DNA of 8,960 nucleotides from Methylocystaceae bacterium (GTDB taxonomy: Bacteria; Pseudomonadota; Alphaproteobacteria; Rhizobiales; Beijerinckiaceae): assembly GCA_003152255.1 (NCBI GenBank), contig PLZT01000619.1, forward strand, positions 17,392-26,351, given 5' to 3'. Made by a program: the position numbers and the translations under genes. Shown here piece after piece: positions 1 to 6,989 of this stretch (positions are counted from its first letter, which is position 1; every line of letters starts with the position of its first letter). Below the pieces are notes generated by a model. The model did no database searches. It had not been told where the DNA came from and saw only the letters and a list, made by a program, of their open reading frames with translations.

Positions 1-3
1 CGC

Positions 4-1149
4 TCACGCCGCCGCGCGCAGCCTCGCGCCGCGCAGCAAGAGCTCCAGCAGATGCGCCGCTATGTGCCGCACGGCGGGAACGACAACCCCGTCGCCCGTT
101 GAGTGGTAGGCCTCGTTATAATTTCTGGGCAAAATATAATCGTCGGAAAGCCCCATCAGCCGCGCCGTTTCGCGCGCCGAAATAAGGCGCGAGCGCACCC
201 GATTTTTTTCGACGATCAGCACGAATTGCCGGCTCGATCCGCCAGCAGGCGTGCGCAGGCAGCCGGCTATATTGTCGAAGCGCGCCTCTGCCCGCTGTAT
301 TTTTTCGCCGGTTGAAGTATAGCGGGTGCGCCGGTACGCCGTGCCGACGATTTCACGGCCGGCTTTTTTCGCCTCCGCGATTCGCGCAAGATTTATCTCG
401 CTCATTTTGGCGATCAGCCCCGCGGTCTCCTCTGGCGAACGCCAAGCGACTCCCGTGGGCTCATCCTCGATAATTTCAGCGAGGGAGAGGTTGCGCTTGG
501 GAGGCGCGGCGATGCGCCACCAGCGCCATTTCATGCGCGTTTGTGCGCATAAACGCGCGTGAGCGGCGAGCAACCCAGGCGTGTAAAACGGCGAGGGCGC
601 CCCCTGCCCGATAAGTTCCGAGGAAACCGCGACATCCTCGCGGACCGCGACGATAAACAGTCTCGGACGCGATTGCGGCAAAAACAGCGCCGCGTCGATG
701 ACCAGCGCGCCGAAATTGTATCCCTCGTTTGCCAGCGTGTCGCAGATGGCGGAAAAATCCTTGCCGCAATGCGAGGTTAGCGCGCCGCAGACATTCTCCA
801 AAACCAGCAGTTTGGGGCCGCGCTCCTCGGCGCGAAGTTTTTTCACGAGGTCAAAAAACGGCCAGAAAGTCCCGCTGCGCGCGCCGGCGAGACCCGCTCC
901 GGCCCCGGCGAGCGAGAGATCCTGGCATGGGAACGAGGCCCAAATCAGATCGGCATGGCCCGGCAATTGCTTCGTTTCCAGCGTCCGCACGTCGCCGACA
1001 AACAGCGCGTCGGACCCCCAATTGGCGCGATAGGTCTCGCCCTTCTTGCGGTCGAAATCATTGGCGAACAAGCACTTCCAGGAGGAGCCAAGTCCGGCCC
1101 GCGCCATGCCGCCGCCGGCGAAAAATTCGTAAAATGTCGGTCTGCCCAT
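4..1149 (-). CDS. DNA (cytosine-5-)-methyltransferase, solitary Dcm-type
   Basis: Transfers a methyl group from S-adenosylmethionine to C5 of cytosine within a specific DNA site; the site cannot be read from the sequence. Numbered from a possible TTG at 1161 (385 aa), the motifs in order are: motif I, SAM binding, FYEFFAGGGMARAGL near residues 10-24; motif IV, FPCQDLS, with catalytic Cys79; motif VI, LENV (121-124); motif VIII, QSRPRLF (163-169). A variable target-recognition stretch follows, then motif IX (SARETARLMGL) and motif X (GDGVVVP). All catalytic blocks are present and the length is normal, so it looks active. I prefer the ATG at 1149, which directly precedes the conserved block. 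The TTG at 1161 is possible, but the GGGAG upstream lies only 2 nt from it. It is divergent from the oxidoreductase gene. No endonuclease or Vsr gene is visible, but the gene ends at the window edge, so a downstream partner cannot be excluded. Confidence 0.93.
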   Translation of the reverse strand: MGRPTFYEFFAGGGMARAGLGSSWKCLFANDFDRKKGETYRANWGSDALFVGDVRTLETKQLPGHADLIWASFPCQDLSLAGAGAGLAGARSGTFWPFFDLVKKLRAEERGPKLLVLENVCGALTSHCGKDFSAICDTLANEGYNFGALVIDAALFLPQSRPRLFIVAVREDVAVSSELIGQGAPSPFYTPGLLAAHARLCAQTRMKWRWWRIAAPPKRNLSLAEIIEDEPTGVAWRSPEETAGLIAKMSEINLARIAEAKKAGREIVGTAYRRTRYTSTGEKIQRAEARFDNIAGCLRTPAGGSSRQFVLIVEKNRVRSRLISARETARLMGLSDDYILPRNYNEAYHSTGDGVVVPAVRHIAAHLLELLLRGARLRAAA

Positions 1150-1210
1150 GCCGCGACTCAAAGCTCCCTAACGAAAGCATAACCGATTGAACGCGAAATA
1201 TCGAAAGCGC

Positions 1211-1220
1211 CGCGATCGCG
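1211..1220. promoter_or_regulatory. 10-bp palindrome in the divergent methyltransferase/oxidoreductase intergenic region
   Basis: CGCGATCGCG is a perfect palindrome in the 133-nt gap between the two divergent start codons (1149 and 1283). The flanking DNA is also GC-palindromic (GGCGCC, then CGCGCGGCG). Such a site could be an operator or a methylation-sensitive element, but in GC-rich DNA a 10-bp palindrome of this composition can arise by chance. No convincing -35/-10 pair was identified for either gene. Confidence 0.2.
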
Positions 1221-1282
1221 CATGGCGCCGCGCGGCGATAAAGGCAATATGATGCCTGGATTCGAAGCCTTGGGAGAGTTTC

Positions 1283-2527
1283 ATGCATAGCGCGGATGTG
1301 GCGATTCTCGGCGCCGGAATGGTGGGTGTTTCGGCCGCGCTGCATCTTCAGGCGCGTGGGCGCGACGTGGTGCTGATCGACCGCCACGGCGCGGCTGGGC
1401 TGGAGACGAGTTTCGGCAACGCCGGGCTGATCGAGCGAGCCTCGATGTTCCCCTATCTCTTTCCGCGCGATCCGAAAAAGCTCGTGCTCTACGCGCTTAA
1501 CCTATTGCCCGAAGCGCATTATCACCTCTCGGCGCTGCCCGGCGTCGCGCCCTGGCTATGGCGCTATTTCAAGGAAAGCGCGCCGGATCGCGCCGCGAAA
1601 AACAGCGCCGCGCTGCGGCCGCTGATCCAGCGCTGCCTCATCGAGCACGAGGCGCTGATCGAGGCGGCGGGCGTCGGCGATCTCCTGCGCGAGACCGGCT
1701 GGATCAAGCTCTATCGCTCCGCGAAAACAATGGCTGCCGGCGCCGCCGACGCGCAAAGGCTGCGGGAATTTGGCCTCAACATCGACACGCTGGACTCGGA
1801 CGCTCTCGCCGCGCGAGAACCGCATTTGATCGGCGCGGTCGGCGGCGTGCATTATCTCGACGCCGCCTCGGTCGACGATCCGAGCCGCCTCGCGCAAGCC
1901 TATGCCGAACTGTTCAAACGGCGTGGCGGGCGCTTTTTCACCGGCGACGCCCATTCGCTGCAGGAGGCGGCGGACGGGCGCTGGAGCGTCGACACGCATG
2001 AGGGCCACGTCAACGCCCGCGATCTCGTCGTCTCGCTGGGCCCCTGGTCCGACCTGATTTTTCGCGAGCTGGGCTATGATTTTCCGCTCGCGTTCAAGCG
2101 CGGCTATCACATGCACTACGCGCCGCGCGAAGGCGCGGTTCTCGCCCATCCCGTGCTCGACGCCGACAACGGCTATGTGCTGGCGCCGATGACGCGCGGC
2201 ATAAGGCTGACCACCGGCGCCGAATTCGCGCGGCGAGACACGCCGCCCACGCCCGTGCAGATCGAACAAACCGAGCCGATCGCGCGAAAACTGTTTCCGC
2301 TCGGCGAACGGCTCGACACAAAGCCGTGGATGGGCTGCCGGCCCTGCCTGCCGGACATGCTGCCGATCGTCGGCAAGGCCCCGCGCCACGAGCGGCTATG
2401 GTTCGATTTCGGCCACCAGCATCATGGATTTACGCTGGGACCGGTGTGCGGGAGATTGCTCGCGGAGATGATGACGGGAGAGACGCCGTTCACCGACCCG
2501 GCGCCCTATCGGGCGGACCGGTTTTAG
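1283..2527 (+). CDS. FAD-dependent oxidoreductase, DadA-like (D-amino-acid dehydrogenase family)
   Basis: A 414-aa protein of the DAO superfamily, flavoenzymes that oxidise amino acids or related amines and pass electrons to quinone or oxygen. The N-terminus holds the dinucleotide-binding Rossmann motif GAGMVG (residues 10-15), and an acidic residue (D35 in VLIDRHG) follows at the end of the second strand, as expected for FAD ribose binding. The segment TSFGNAGLIE matches the position of the conserved ASFANAG block of DadA. Near the C-terminus, WMGCRPCLPDMLPIVG and FGHQHHGFTLGPVCGRLLAE are the second FAD-contact region of this family. Start: the ATG at 1283 has GGGAG at 1272-1276, 6 nt upstream. 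It stands alone; no alr-type racemase or amino-acid transporter adjoins it, so the substrate is open (D-amino acid, sarcosine-like or other). Family assignment is firm; calling it dadA specifically is not justified. Confidence 0.88.
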   Translation: MHSADVAILGAGMVGVSAALHLQARGRDVVLIDRHGAAGLETSFGNAGLIERASMFPYLFPRDPKKLVLYALNLLPEAHYHLSALPGVAPWLWRYFKESAPDRAAKNSAALRPLIQRCLIEHEALIEAAGVGDLLRETGWIKLYRSAKTMAAGAADAQRLREFGLNIDTLDSDALAAREPHLIGAVGGVHYLDAASVDDPSRLAQAYAELFKRRGGRFFTGDAHSLQEAADGRWSVDTHEGHVNARDLVVSLGPWSDLIFRELGYDFPLAFKRGYHMHYAPREGAVLAHPVLDADNGYVLAPMTRGIRLTTGAEFARRDTPPTPVQIEQTEPIARKLFPLGERLDTKPWMGCRPCLPDMLPIVGKAPRHERLWFDFGHQHHGFTLGPVCGRLLAEMMTGETPFTDPAPYRADRF

Positions 2528-2551
2528 GGAGGGCGACTGGCGTCATAAGCC

Positions 2552-2574
2552 GGACCGCTTTCGGTCCCCATTTT
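2552..2574 (+). terminator. Possible weak terminator after the oxidoreductase gene
   Basis: GGACCG (2552-2557) and CGGTCC (2562-2567) form a perfect 6-bp stem with a CTTT loop, 25 nt after the oxidoreductase stop. The T-rich tract ATTTTA follows after CCC. The stem is short and the T-run imperfect, so termination is likely but unproven. Confidence 0.4.
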
Positions 2575-2591
2575 ATCGAATCTTACGGCGC

Positions 2592-2625
2592 CGCTTCCTT
2601 CTCCCACTTGTGGGAGAAGGAAGCG
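2592..2625. repeat. REP-like perfect palindrome
   Basis: The arms 2592-2607 (beginning CGCTTCCTTCTCCCAC) and 2610-2625 are exact reverse complements, 16 bp each, with a 2-nt TT centre. The CCTTCTCCC...GGGAGAAGG core resembles interspersed palindromic repeats that I know to be common between genes in Hyphomicrobiales genomes. It lies in the 261-nt gap between the oxidoreductase and the small secreted protein. In RNA it would form a very stable hairpin and could act as an mRNA 3'-end stabiliser or a secondary terminator, but no T-run follows on either strand. Copy number in the genome cannot be judged from one window. Confidence 0.75.
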
Positions 2626-2788
2626 CCTTGCACGGCGAGGGCGATAAAAGCCGAAGACCCAAGTTTCCGCCTCGCTCGCCCTTGATGAACAGACCGCCAG
2701 ATCTAGTTAATTGATCGAGTTCAAGCGAGACGCCAAACGCCAACATATCGTTGGTCATCGGCGCGCTAGCGGGTTCGAGGAGGTTTGT

Positions 2789-3106
2789 ATGCGCAAATTG
2801 ATTAACTCCGCCGCCGCGACGGCGATGTGCGCGATGGTCGCCGCGTCGCTCGCGCCGAGCCAGGCCGCCGCCGGCGTCGTTAGCCTTGGCCAGCAAGCGA
2901 CAATCCGCTCCGCATCACCAGTGGAGCAAGTCTATTACCGGCGTTATTATCGCGGGTATTATCATCATCCCTATTATGCCCATCGACACTATTATCGCCG
3001 CCATTACGGCTACGCGCCCTACTATTACAATCCCGTGGGGGCGGCGGTCGGCACTGCCGCGGCCGTGGCGACAATACCTTTCTGGGGTTGGGGATATCCC
3101 TACTGA
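2789..3106 (+). CDS. Small secreted Tyr/His-rich protein of unknown function
   Basis: A 105-aa protein that I do not recognise as a named family. Residues 1-28 look like a Sec signal peptide: a basic start (MRK), an Ala-rich hydrophobic core and an A-x-A cleavage region (SQAAAG, cut around residues 26-28). The mature part begins with a short linker and then carries a block of doubled tyrosines alternating with Arg and His (YYRRYYRGYYHHPYYAHRHY and onward): 17 Tyr and 5 His in about 55 residues. It ends in a Gly/Ala hydrophobic stretch and an aromatic tail, FWGWGYPY. The start at 2789 is fixed by GAGGAGG at 2777-2783, 5 nt upstream; the in-frame ATG at 2711 would bury the signal peptide behind 26 polar residues. 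It appears monocistronic. Similar YY-rich exported proteins are annotated as hypothetical in this bacterial group. Metal binding, surface adhesion or tyrosine cross-linking are speculation. Confidence 0.8.
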   Translation: MRKLINSAAATAMCAMVAASLAPSQAAAGVVSLGQQATIRSASPVEQVYYRRYYRGYYHHPYYAHRHYYRRHYGYAPYYYNPVGAAVGTAAAVATIPFWGWGYPY

Positions 3107-3147
3107 GCCTATCTCCGACAATAAAATGCTAGCATCGAGCAAGACGG

Positions 3148-3173
3148 CGGCGCGGGAAAGTTCGCGCCGTTTC
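3148..3173 (+). terminator. Possible terminator after the Tyr/His-rich gene
   Basis: CGGCGCG (3148-3154) and CGCGCCG (3163-3169) form a perfect 7-bp GC-only stem with an 8-nt loop, followed by TTTC. It sits about 40 nt after the small gene's stop and before the ccdA-like gene. The T-run is short, so confidence is moderate. Confidence 0.4.
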
Positions 3174-3262
3174 GCCAGTCGCCTTGCAAGATGACACACG
3201 CCAATTGCCCGCGCGCCTTCGCTGTGCCACAAGTTTCGAAACCACTTTAGCGAGGGCGATGA

Positions 3263-3994
3263 ATGGCGGCGGATGTGACTTTTCCGGCGGCGGCGGCGGC
3301 GGGGCTGCTGTCGTTTCTCTCGCCTTGCGTTCTGCCGCTGGTGCCGCCGTACCTCACCTTCATCGCCGGCGTCACGCTGGAAGACCTCTCCAGCGAGAGC
3401 CGATCCAAGGCGCGGCGCGATATATTCCTGGCCTCGCTGTTTTTCGTATTCGGCTTCGGCACGGTGTTCACCGCGCTTGGCGCGACGGCGAGCTTTTTTG
3501 GCCAGGCGCTACGCGCCAACATGGAGATTCTGTCCTACGCCGCCGGCGCGATCATCATCGCGATGGGCGTCCACTTCCTCGGTTTCCTCAGGATACCGCT
3601 GCTCTATCGCGAGAAGCGCGCCACGGTCGAAAAGCCGATGGGGCTGCTCGGCGCCTATGTAATGGGCCTCGCCTTCGCCTTCGGCTGGACGCCCTGCATC
3701 GGCCCGATTCTCGCGGCGATCCTCGCCATCGCCAGCACGGAGGAGACGGTCTGGCGCGGGGCGCAACTGCTGACGGCCTATTCGCTGGGACTCGGCGTGC
3801 CGTTTCTCGGCGCGGCGCTGGCGATGGAGCCGTTCCTGGGCTTTATCTCGCGCTTCAAGCGCCACTTCGCCAAGGTCGAGAAAATCGTCGGCGCGCTGCT
3901 GGTGCTGACCGGAGTCGCCTTTCTGACAGGCGGCGTTCAAAGCATGTCGTTCTGGCTGTTGCAGACTTTCCCCGGCCTCGCGAATTTCGGCTGA
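3263..3994 (+). CDS. ccdA: CcdA-type cytochrome c biogenesis / thiol-disulfide membrane transporter
   Basis: A 243-aa integral membrane protein of the CcdA/DsbD-beta family. It carries reducing equivalents from cytoplasmic thioredoxin across the inner membrane to periplasmic thiol proteins, classically for cytochrome c maturation. The two diagnostic cysteines are present in their Pro-flanked motifs: FLSPCVLP (Cys22, helix 1) and GWTPCIGP (Cys145, helix 4). About six hydrophobic segments can be seen (roughly residues 9-35, 54-80, 89-110, 128-155, 165-190, 207-226), with charged loops after helices 1 and 3. Start: the ATG at 3263 has GAGGG at 3252-3256, 6 nt upstream. The overlapping ATG at 3259 is in another frame and does not yield this protein. 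No fused thioredoxin domain and no thioredoxin-like partner gene lie next to it, so its electron acceptor is unknown. It is convergent with the sulfate operon and separated from it by a strong terminator. Confidence 0.92.
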   Translation: MAADVTFPAAAAAGLLSFLSPCVLPLVPPYLTFIAGVTLEDLSSESRSKARRDIFLASLFFVFGFGTVFTALGATASFFGQALRANMEILSYAAGAIIIAMGVHFLGFLRIPLLYREKRATVEKPMGLLGAYVMGLAFAFGWTPCIGPILAAILAIASTEETVWRGAQLLTAYSLGLGVPFLGAALAMEPFLGFISRFKRHFAKVEKIVGALLVLTGVAFLTGGVQSMSFWLLQTFPGLANFG

Positions 3995-4043
3995 GCCGCG
4001 AAAAAAGTCATTCCATAGTCATGCTTTAACACTATTTAAACAA

Positions 4044-4084
4044 TCGCACCCCCGAAGCGAGCCGAATCGCGGCGGGGGATGCGA
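4044..4084. repeat. Imperfect GC-rich hairpin upstream of the terminator
   Basis: TCGCACCCCCG (4044-4054) pairs with CGGGGGATGCGA (4073-4084), giving 11 pairs with one bulged A (4079) and an 18-nt loop. It immediately precedes, and shares its last base with, the strong terminator stem, so the two hairpins could compete or stack. Role unknown; it may simply reinforce the boundary between the convergent genes. Confidence 0.45.
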
Positions 4085-4120
4085 AACGCCGGGCCGGATG
4101 TACGCCCGGCGTTTTCTTTT
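4084..4120 (+). terminator. Strong intrinsic terminator of the ccdA unit
   Basis: AAACGCCGGGC (4084-4094) and GCCCGGCGTTT (4104-4114) form an exact 11-bp stem with a 9-nt loop. TTTTCTTTT (4112-4120) follows on the plus strand. This is a classic Rho-independent terminator for transcription coming from the ccdA-like gene. On the opposite strand the same stem is followed only by TTTCGC, so for the sulfate operon it would be weaker, although it could act in both directions. Confidence 0.85.
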
Positions 4121-4131
4121 CGCAGCCCGCT

Positions 4132-5364
4132 TCAAATGCCGTCGCCGGCCTCCTTGAAATCGCTGTCGCCGATCGGGTCGGAGGGGAAAATCCGCGCGTT
4201 CGAGAAGGACAGCGGAATCTTGCCGCCGAGCTTCGCGCCGCTTGACAGCGCGGAGTCGATTTCCAGCGTCTGATCATAGCCGTCGATGGCGATGGTCGCG
4301 CGCATGCCGCCAGCCGTGCGGCGCAGGCTCTCGACCCGCCCTTCGAGGTCACCCTCCCCCTGCCCGCCGATGGCGATGTCCGCAGGGCGAAAGAACACCC
4401 GCGCCGCGCCATCGCGCAGGCCGTGCGTGTCGACATGCAGTTCGCGCCCGCCAAACTCCACATGGCCGTCGACTACCTTCACCGGCAACGCCACGGCCTC
4501 CCCGACAAAGGAAATCACGAAGGGCGAGGCCGGATGGTCGTAAAGTTCCTCTGGCGCGCCGACCTGTTCGATCCGGCCCTGGTTCAGCACGACGACGCGG
4601 TCGGCGAGCTCCATCGCCTCGTCCTGGTCGTGCGTGACGAAGACCGTGGTGAGGCCGGTTTTCTTGTGAATTTCGCGCAGCCAGCGGCGCAAATCCTTGC
4701 GCACGCGGGCGTCGAGCGCGCCAAAGGGCTCGTCGAGCAGCAGCACGCGCGGCTCGATGGCCAGAGCGCGAGCGAGCGCCACGCGCTGGCGCTGGCCGCC
4801 GGAAAGCTGCGCCGGATAGCGCTTTCCAAGCCCCTCGAGTTGCACCAGTTCCAGCAGTTCCGCCACGCGCGCGGAAATCTCGGCGCGCGACGGGCGCGAG
4901 CGGCGCGGGCGCGCCTTGAGGCCGAAGGCGATGTTGTCGGCGACGGTCATATGCTTGAACAGCGCGTAATTCTGGAAAACGAAGCCGACGCGCCGCTCCT
5001 GCACCGAGAGATTGGTCGCGTGTTCCTCACCAAAATAAACCGCGCCGCGGTCGGGCGTGTTGAGTCCCGCGATGACGCGCAGCAGCGTCGTCTTGCCCGA
5101 GCCCGAGGGGCCAAGCAGCGCGACAAGTTCGCCGGGAGCTATATCGAGCGAGACGTCGCGCAGCGCCGGATAGGAGCCGAAATCCTGCTCGACGCCCTCG
5201 ATGCGAATGCCGAAGCCATGCGCGCTGTCAGTGGCGGCGGCGAGCGCGTCCCGTGAGAGCGTCGGCGTGATGCCATTCCAGGAAGGTCTTAAGACCCAGA
5301 GTGACGAGAGCCAGGCTGGCCAGAAGAGCCGCGAGAGCGAAGGCCGCGACAGAATTGTACTCAT
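4132..5364 (-). CDS. cysA: Sulfate/thiosulfate ABC importer ATP-binding subunit CysA (start unresolved)
   Basis: The ATPase that drives sulfate/thiosulfate import through CysT-CysW. In numbering from the ATG at 5364: Walker A GPSGSGKT (85-92), Q-loop VFQNYALF (129-136), signature [15 protein letters not shown] (187-201), Walker B VLLLDEP (207-213), D-loop ALDA, H-loop His245 ([14 protein letters not shown]), then a C-terminal TOBE-like regulatory region ending in [14 protein letters not shown]. The nucleotide-binding domain is intact. The start is odd. Family homology begins at about residue 53 ([11 protein letters not shown], near 5208), where the codon is ATT. The only ATG/GTG/TTG upstream in frame is the ATG at 5364 (GGAG 10 nt before it), which would add 52 residues read from an alternative frame of the end of cysW. 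The ATG at 5219, shortly after the cysW stop, is out of frame by one base. The coordinates given use the only canonical start; the mature protein more likely begins near 5208-5219. Last gene of the operon. Confidence 0.9.
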   Translation of the reverse strand: MSTILSRPSLSRLFWPAWLSSLWVLRPSWNGITPTLSRDALAAATDSAHGFGIRIEGVEQDFGSYPALRDVSLDIAPGELVALLGPSGSGKTTLLRVIAGLNTPDRGAVYFGEEHATNLSVQERRVGFVFQNYALFKHMTVADNIAFGLKARPRRSRPSRAEISARVAELLELVQLEGLGKRYPAQLSGGQRQRVALARALAIEPRVLLLDEPFGALDARVRKDLRRWLREIHKKTGLTTVFVTHDQDEAMELADRVVVLNQGRIEQVGAPEELYDHPASPFVISFVGEAVALPVKVVDGHVEFGGRELHVDTHGLRDGAARVFFRPADIAIGGQGEGDLEGRVESLRRTAGGMRATIAIDGYDQTLEIDSALSSGAKLGGKIPLSFSNARIFPSDPIGDSDFKEAGDGI

Positions 5365-6100
5365 TGTACAGGATCTCCACCTGCAGAGGGATCGTATTGG
5401 TCAGACCGCGAATATGTCCTGATACGACGGAAACGGCGCCGAACTCGCCCATCGCGCGGGCGTTGCACAGCAGCAGGCCGTACAGCAGGCCCCATTTGAT
5501 GTTCGGCAGAGTCACCGCGACGAAGGTGTGAAAACCCGAGGCGCCGAGCGTCAGCGCCGCCTCCTCCTCCACCGTTCCCTGCTCTTGCATCAAGGGAATT
5601 AGCTCGCGCGCGATGAACGGGAAGGTCACGAATATCGTCGCCAGCACGATGCCGGGAACGGCGAAGATGATCTCGATGTCGTGCGCGGCGAGCCAGTCGC
5701 CAAAGACGCCCTGCGAGCCGAACACCAGCACATAGACGAGGCCGGAGACCACCGGCGACACCGAGAAGGGCAGATCGATCAGCGTGATCAGCAGGCTCTT
5801 GCCGGGGAAGGAAAATTTCGCGATCGACCAGGACGCGGCGAGACCGAACAGCAAATTGACCGGCACGGCGATCGCGGCGACAAGCAAGGTCAGCTTGATC
5901 GCCGCCAGCGCGTCGTCGTCGGCGAGCGCCTTCGCGAAAGCGCCAACGCCCTTTTGCAGCGCCTGCGTGAACACGACGCCGAGCGGCGCGAGCAGGAACA
6001 GCGCCAAAAACACCACGGCGACGAGAATAAGCGTCAGACGCGTCGCGGGCGCTTCCGTCCGCACATTCGTATGCGATCTCACCGGCGTCGCCTCAGACAT
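5228..6100 (-). CDS. cysW: Sulfate/thiosulfate ABC importer permease CysW
   Basis: A 290-aa inner-membrane permease that pairs with CysT to form the translocation channel. After a polar N-terminal tail of about 20 residues come six hydrophobic segments, starting with [20 protein letters not shown]. The cytoplasmic EAA loop, [20 protein letters not shown], couples to the ATPase. It is followed by the sulfate-permease block [20 protein letters not shown] and [13 protein letters not shown], which is diagnostic of CysW as against CysT. Length is normal for the family. The ATG at 6100 has GGAGG 7 nt upstream, inside the end of cysT; the two genes overlap by 8 nt (ATGTCTGA), indicating translational coupling. 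The C-terminus [10 protein letters not shown] looks complete, so the odd cysA junction downstream does not seem to truncate CysW. Confidence 0.95.
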   Translation of the reverse strand: MSEATPVRSHTNVRTEAPATRLTLILVAVVFLALFLLAPLGVVFTQALQKGVGAFAKALADDDALAAIKLTLLVAAIAVPVNLLFGLAASWSIAKFSFPGKSLLITLIDLPFSVSPVVSGLVYVLVFGSQGVFGDWLAAHDIEIIFAVPGIVLATIFVTFPFIARELIPLMQEQGTVEEEAALTLGASGFHTFVAVTLPNIKWGLLYGLLLCNARAMGEFGAVSVVSGHIRGLTNTIPLQVEILYNEYNSVAAFALAALLASLALVTLGLKTFLEWHHADALTGRARRRH

Positions 6101-6989
6101 GTCCGAACCTCCGGCGGCTCCACGCCTGGATCAGATTGATCGCCAGCAGCGCGCCAAACGAGATCGCCAGCATGATCGTCGCGATGCCGGTCGCGCCGGC
6201 GTAATCATATTGCTCCAACTTAACGACGATCAGCAGCGGCGCGATTTCCGAGACATAGGCGATATTGCCGGCAATGAAGATCACCGAGCCGTATTCACCG
6301 ACCGCGCGCGCGAAGGCCATGGCGAAGCCGGTCAAAAGAGCCGGCGCCAGCGGCGGCAGCAGCACGCGCCAGACGGTCTGCGCGCGCGTCGCGCCCAGCG
6401 TCGCCGAAGCCTCCTCCAACTCGACCTCGAGTTCCCCGATGATCGGCTGCACCGTGCGCACGATGAAGGGGAGACCGACGAAGATCAGCGCCACCAGAAT
6501 TCCAAGCCGCGTGAACGCCACCTTGATCCCAAGCGCCGCCAGCGGCGCGCCGAACAGGCCGTTGGGCGCATAGAGCGAGGCGAGCGAAATGCCGGCGACC
6601 GCCGTCGGCAAAGCAAAGGGCAGATCGACCACGGCGTCGAGGAAGCGGCGGCCCGGAAACTCGTAACGGGTCAACACCCAGGCGACGATGAGGCCGAACA
6701 CCACGTCGATCGCCGCCGCCGCGAGCGAGATCGAGAAGGTCGTGCGCAGGCCGGCCGCGACGCGCGGCTCGGTCGCGACGGCGTAAAGGCCGCCAAAGCC
6801 GAGGCCGGAGGCGCGCCACACCAAAACCGACAGCGGAAACAGCACGATCAGGCTAAGATAGACCAGCGTGTAGCCAAAGGTCAGCGAAAAGCCCGGAAGC
6901 ACGCTCGGCGCTGTGAAGCGCCAAGGCTTTTTGAGGCCGAGCGTCCCCGGGCCGGGACCTGTCCGCTCGATGCGCGCTTGGTCGCTCAC
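6093..6989 (-). CDS. cysT: Sulfate/thiosulfate ABC importer permease CysT
   Basis: A 298-aa inner-membrane permease (also called CysU), the partner of CysW. After a soluble N-terminal tail, the first helix region is [20 protein letters not shown], followed by about five further hydrophobic segments. The family block [20 protein letters not shown] precedes the EAA loop [40 protein letters not shown] and the [10 protein letters not shown] segment are typical of CysT. The start is GTG at 6989; its last bases overlap the sbp stop in a 4-nt GTGA junction, with AAGAG about 8 nt upstream, so translation is probably coupled to sbp. Complete and of normal length. Confidence 0.95.
   Translation of the reverse strand: MSDQARIERTGPGPGTLGLKKPWRFTAPSVLPGFSLTFGYTLVYLSLIVLFPLSVLVWRASGLGFGGLYAVATEPRVAAGLRTTFSISLAAAAIDVVFGLIVAWVLTRYEFPGRRFLDAVVDLPFALPTAVAGISLASLYAPNGLFGAPLAALGIKVAFTRLGILVALIFVGLPFIVRTVQPIIGELEVELEEASATLGATRAQTVWRVLLPPLAPALLTGFAMAFARAVGEYGSVIFIAGNIAYVSEIAPLLIVVKLEQYDYAGATGIATIMLAISFGALLAINLIQAWSRRRFGHV

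Noticed and set aside
1556..2389. A 277-codon minus-strand frame inside the oxidoreductase gene
   Set aside because: Antisense shadow. The plus-strand frame carries the FAD motif and the DadA-like C-terminal blocks.
2711..2788. An earlier in-frame start for the Tyr/His-rich protein
   Set aside because: It would place 26 polar residues before the signal peptide, while the ATG at 2789 has a near-perfect ribosome-binding site.
3184..4029. A 281-codon plus-strand frame over the ccdA-like gene
   Set aside because: Arg/Gly-rich translation without motifs, in another frame of a gene with clear CcdA cysteine motifs and a good ribosome-binding site.
4423..5256. A 277-codon plus-strand frame antisense to cysA
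   Set aside because: No motifs, and Arg/Ala/Glu-rich composition. The opposite strand encodes all ABC ATPase motifs.
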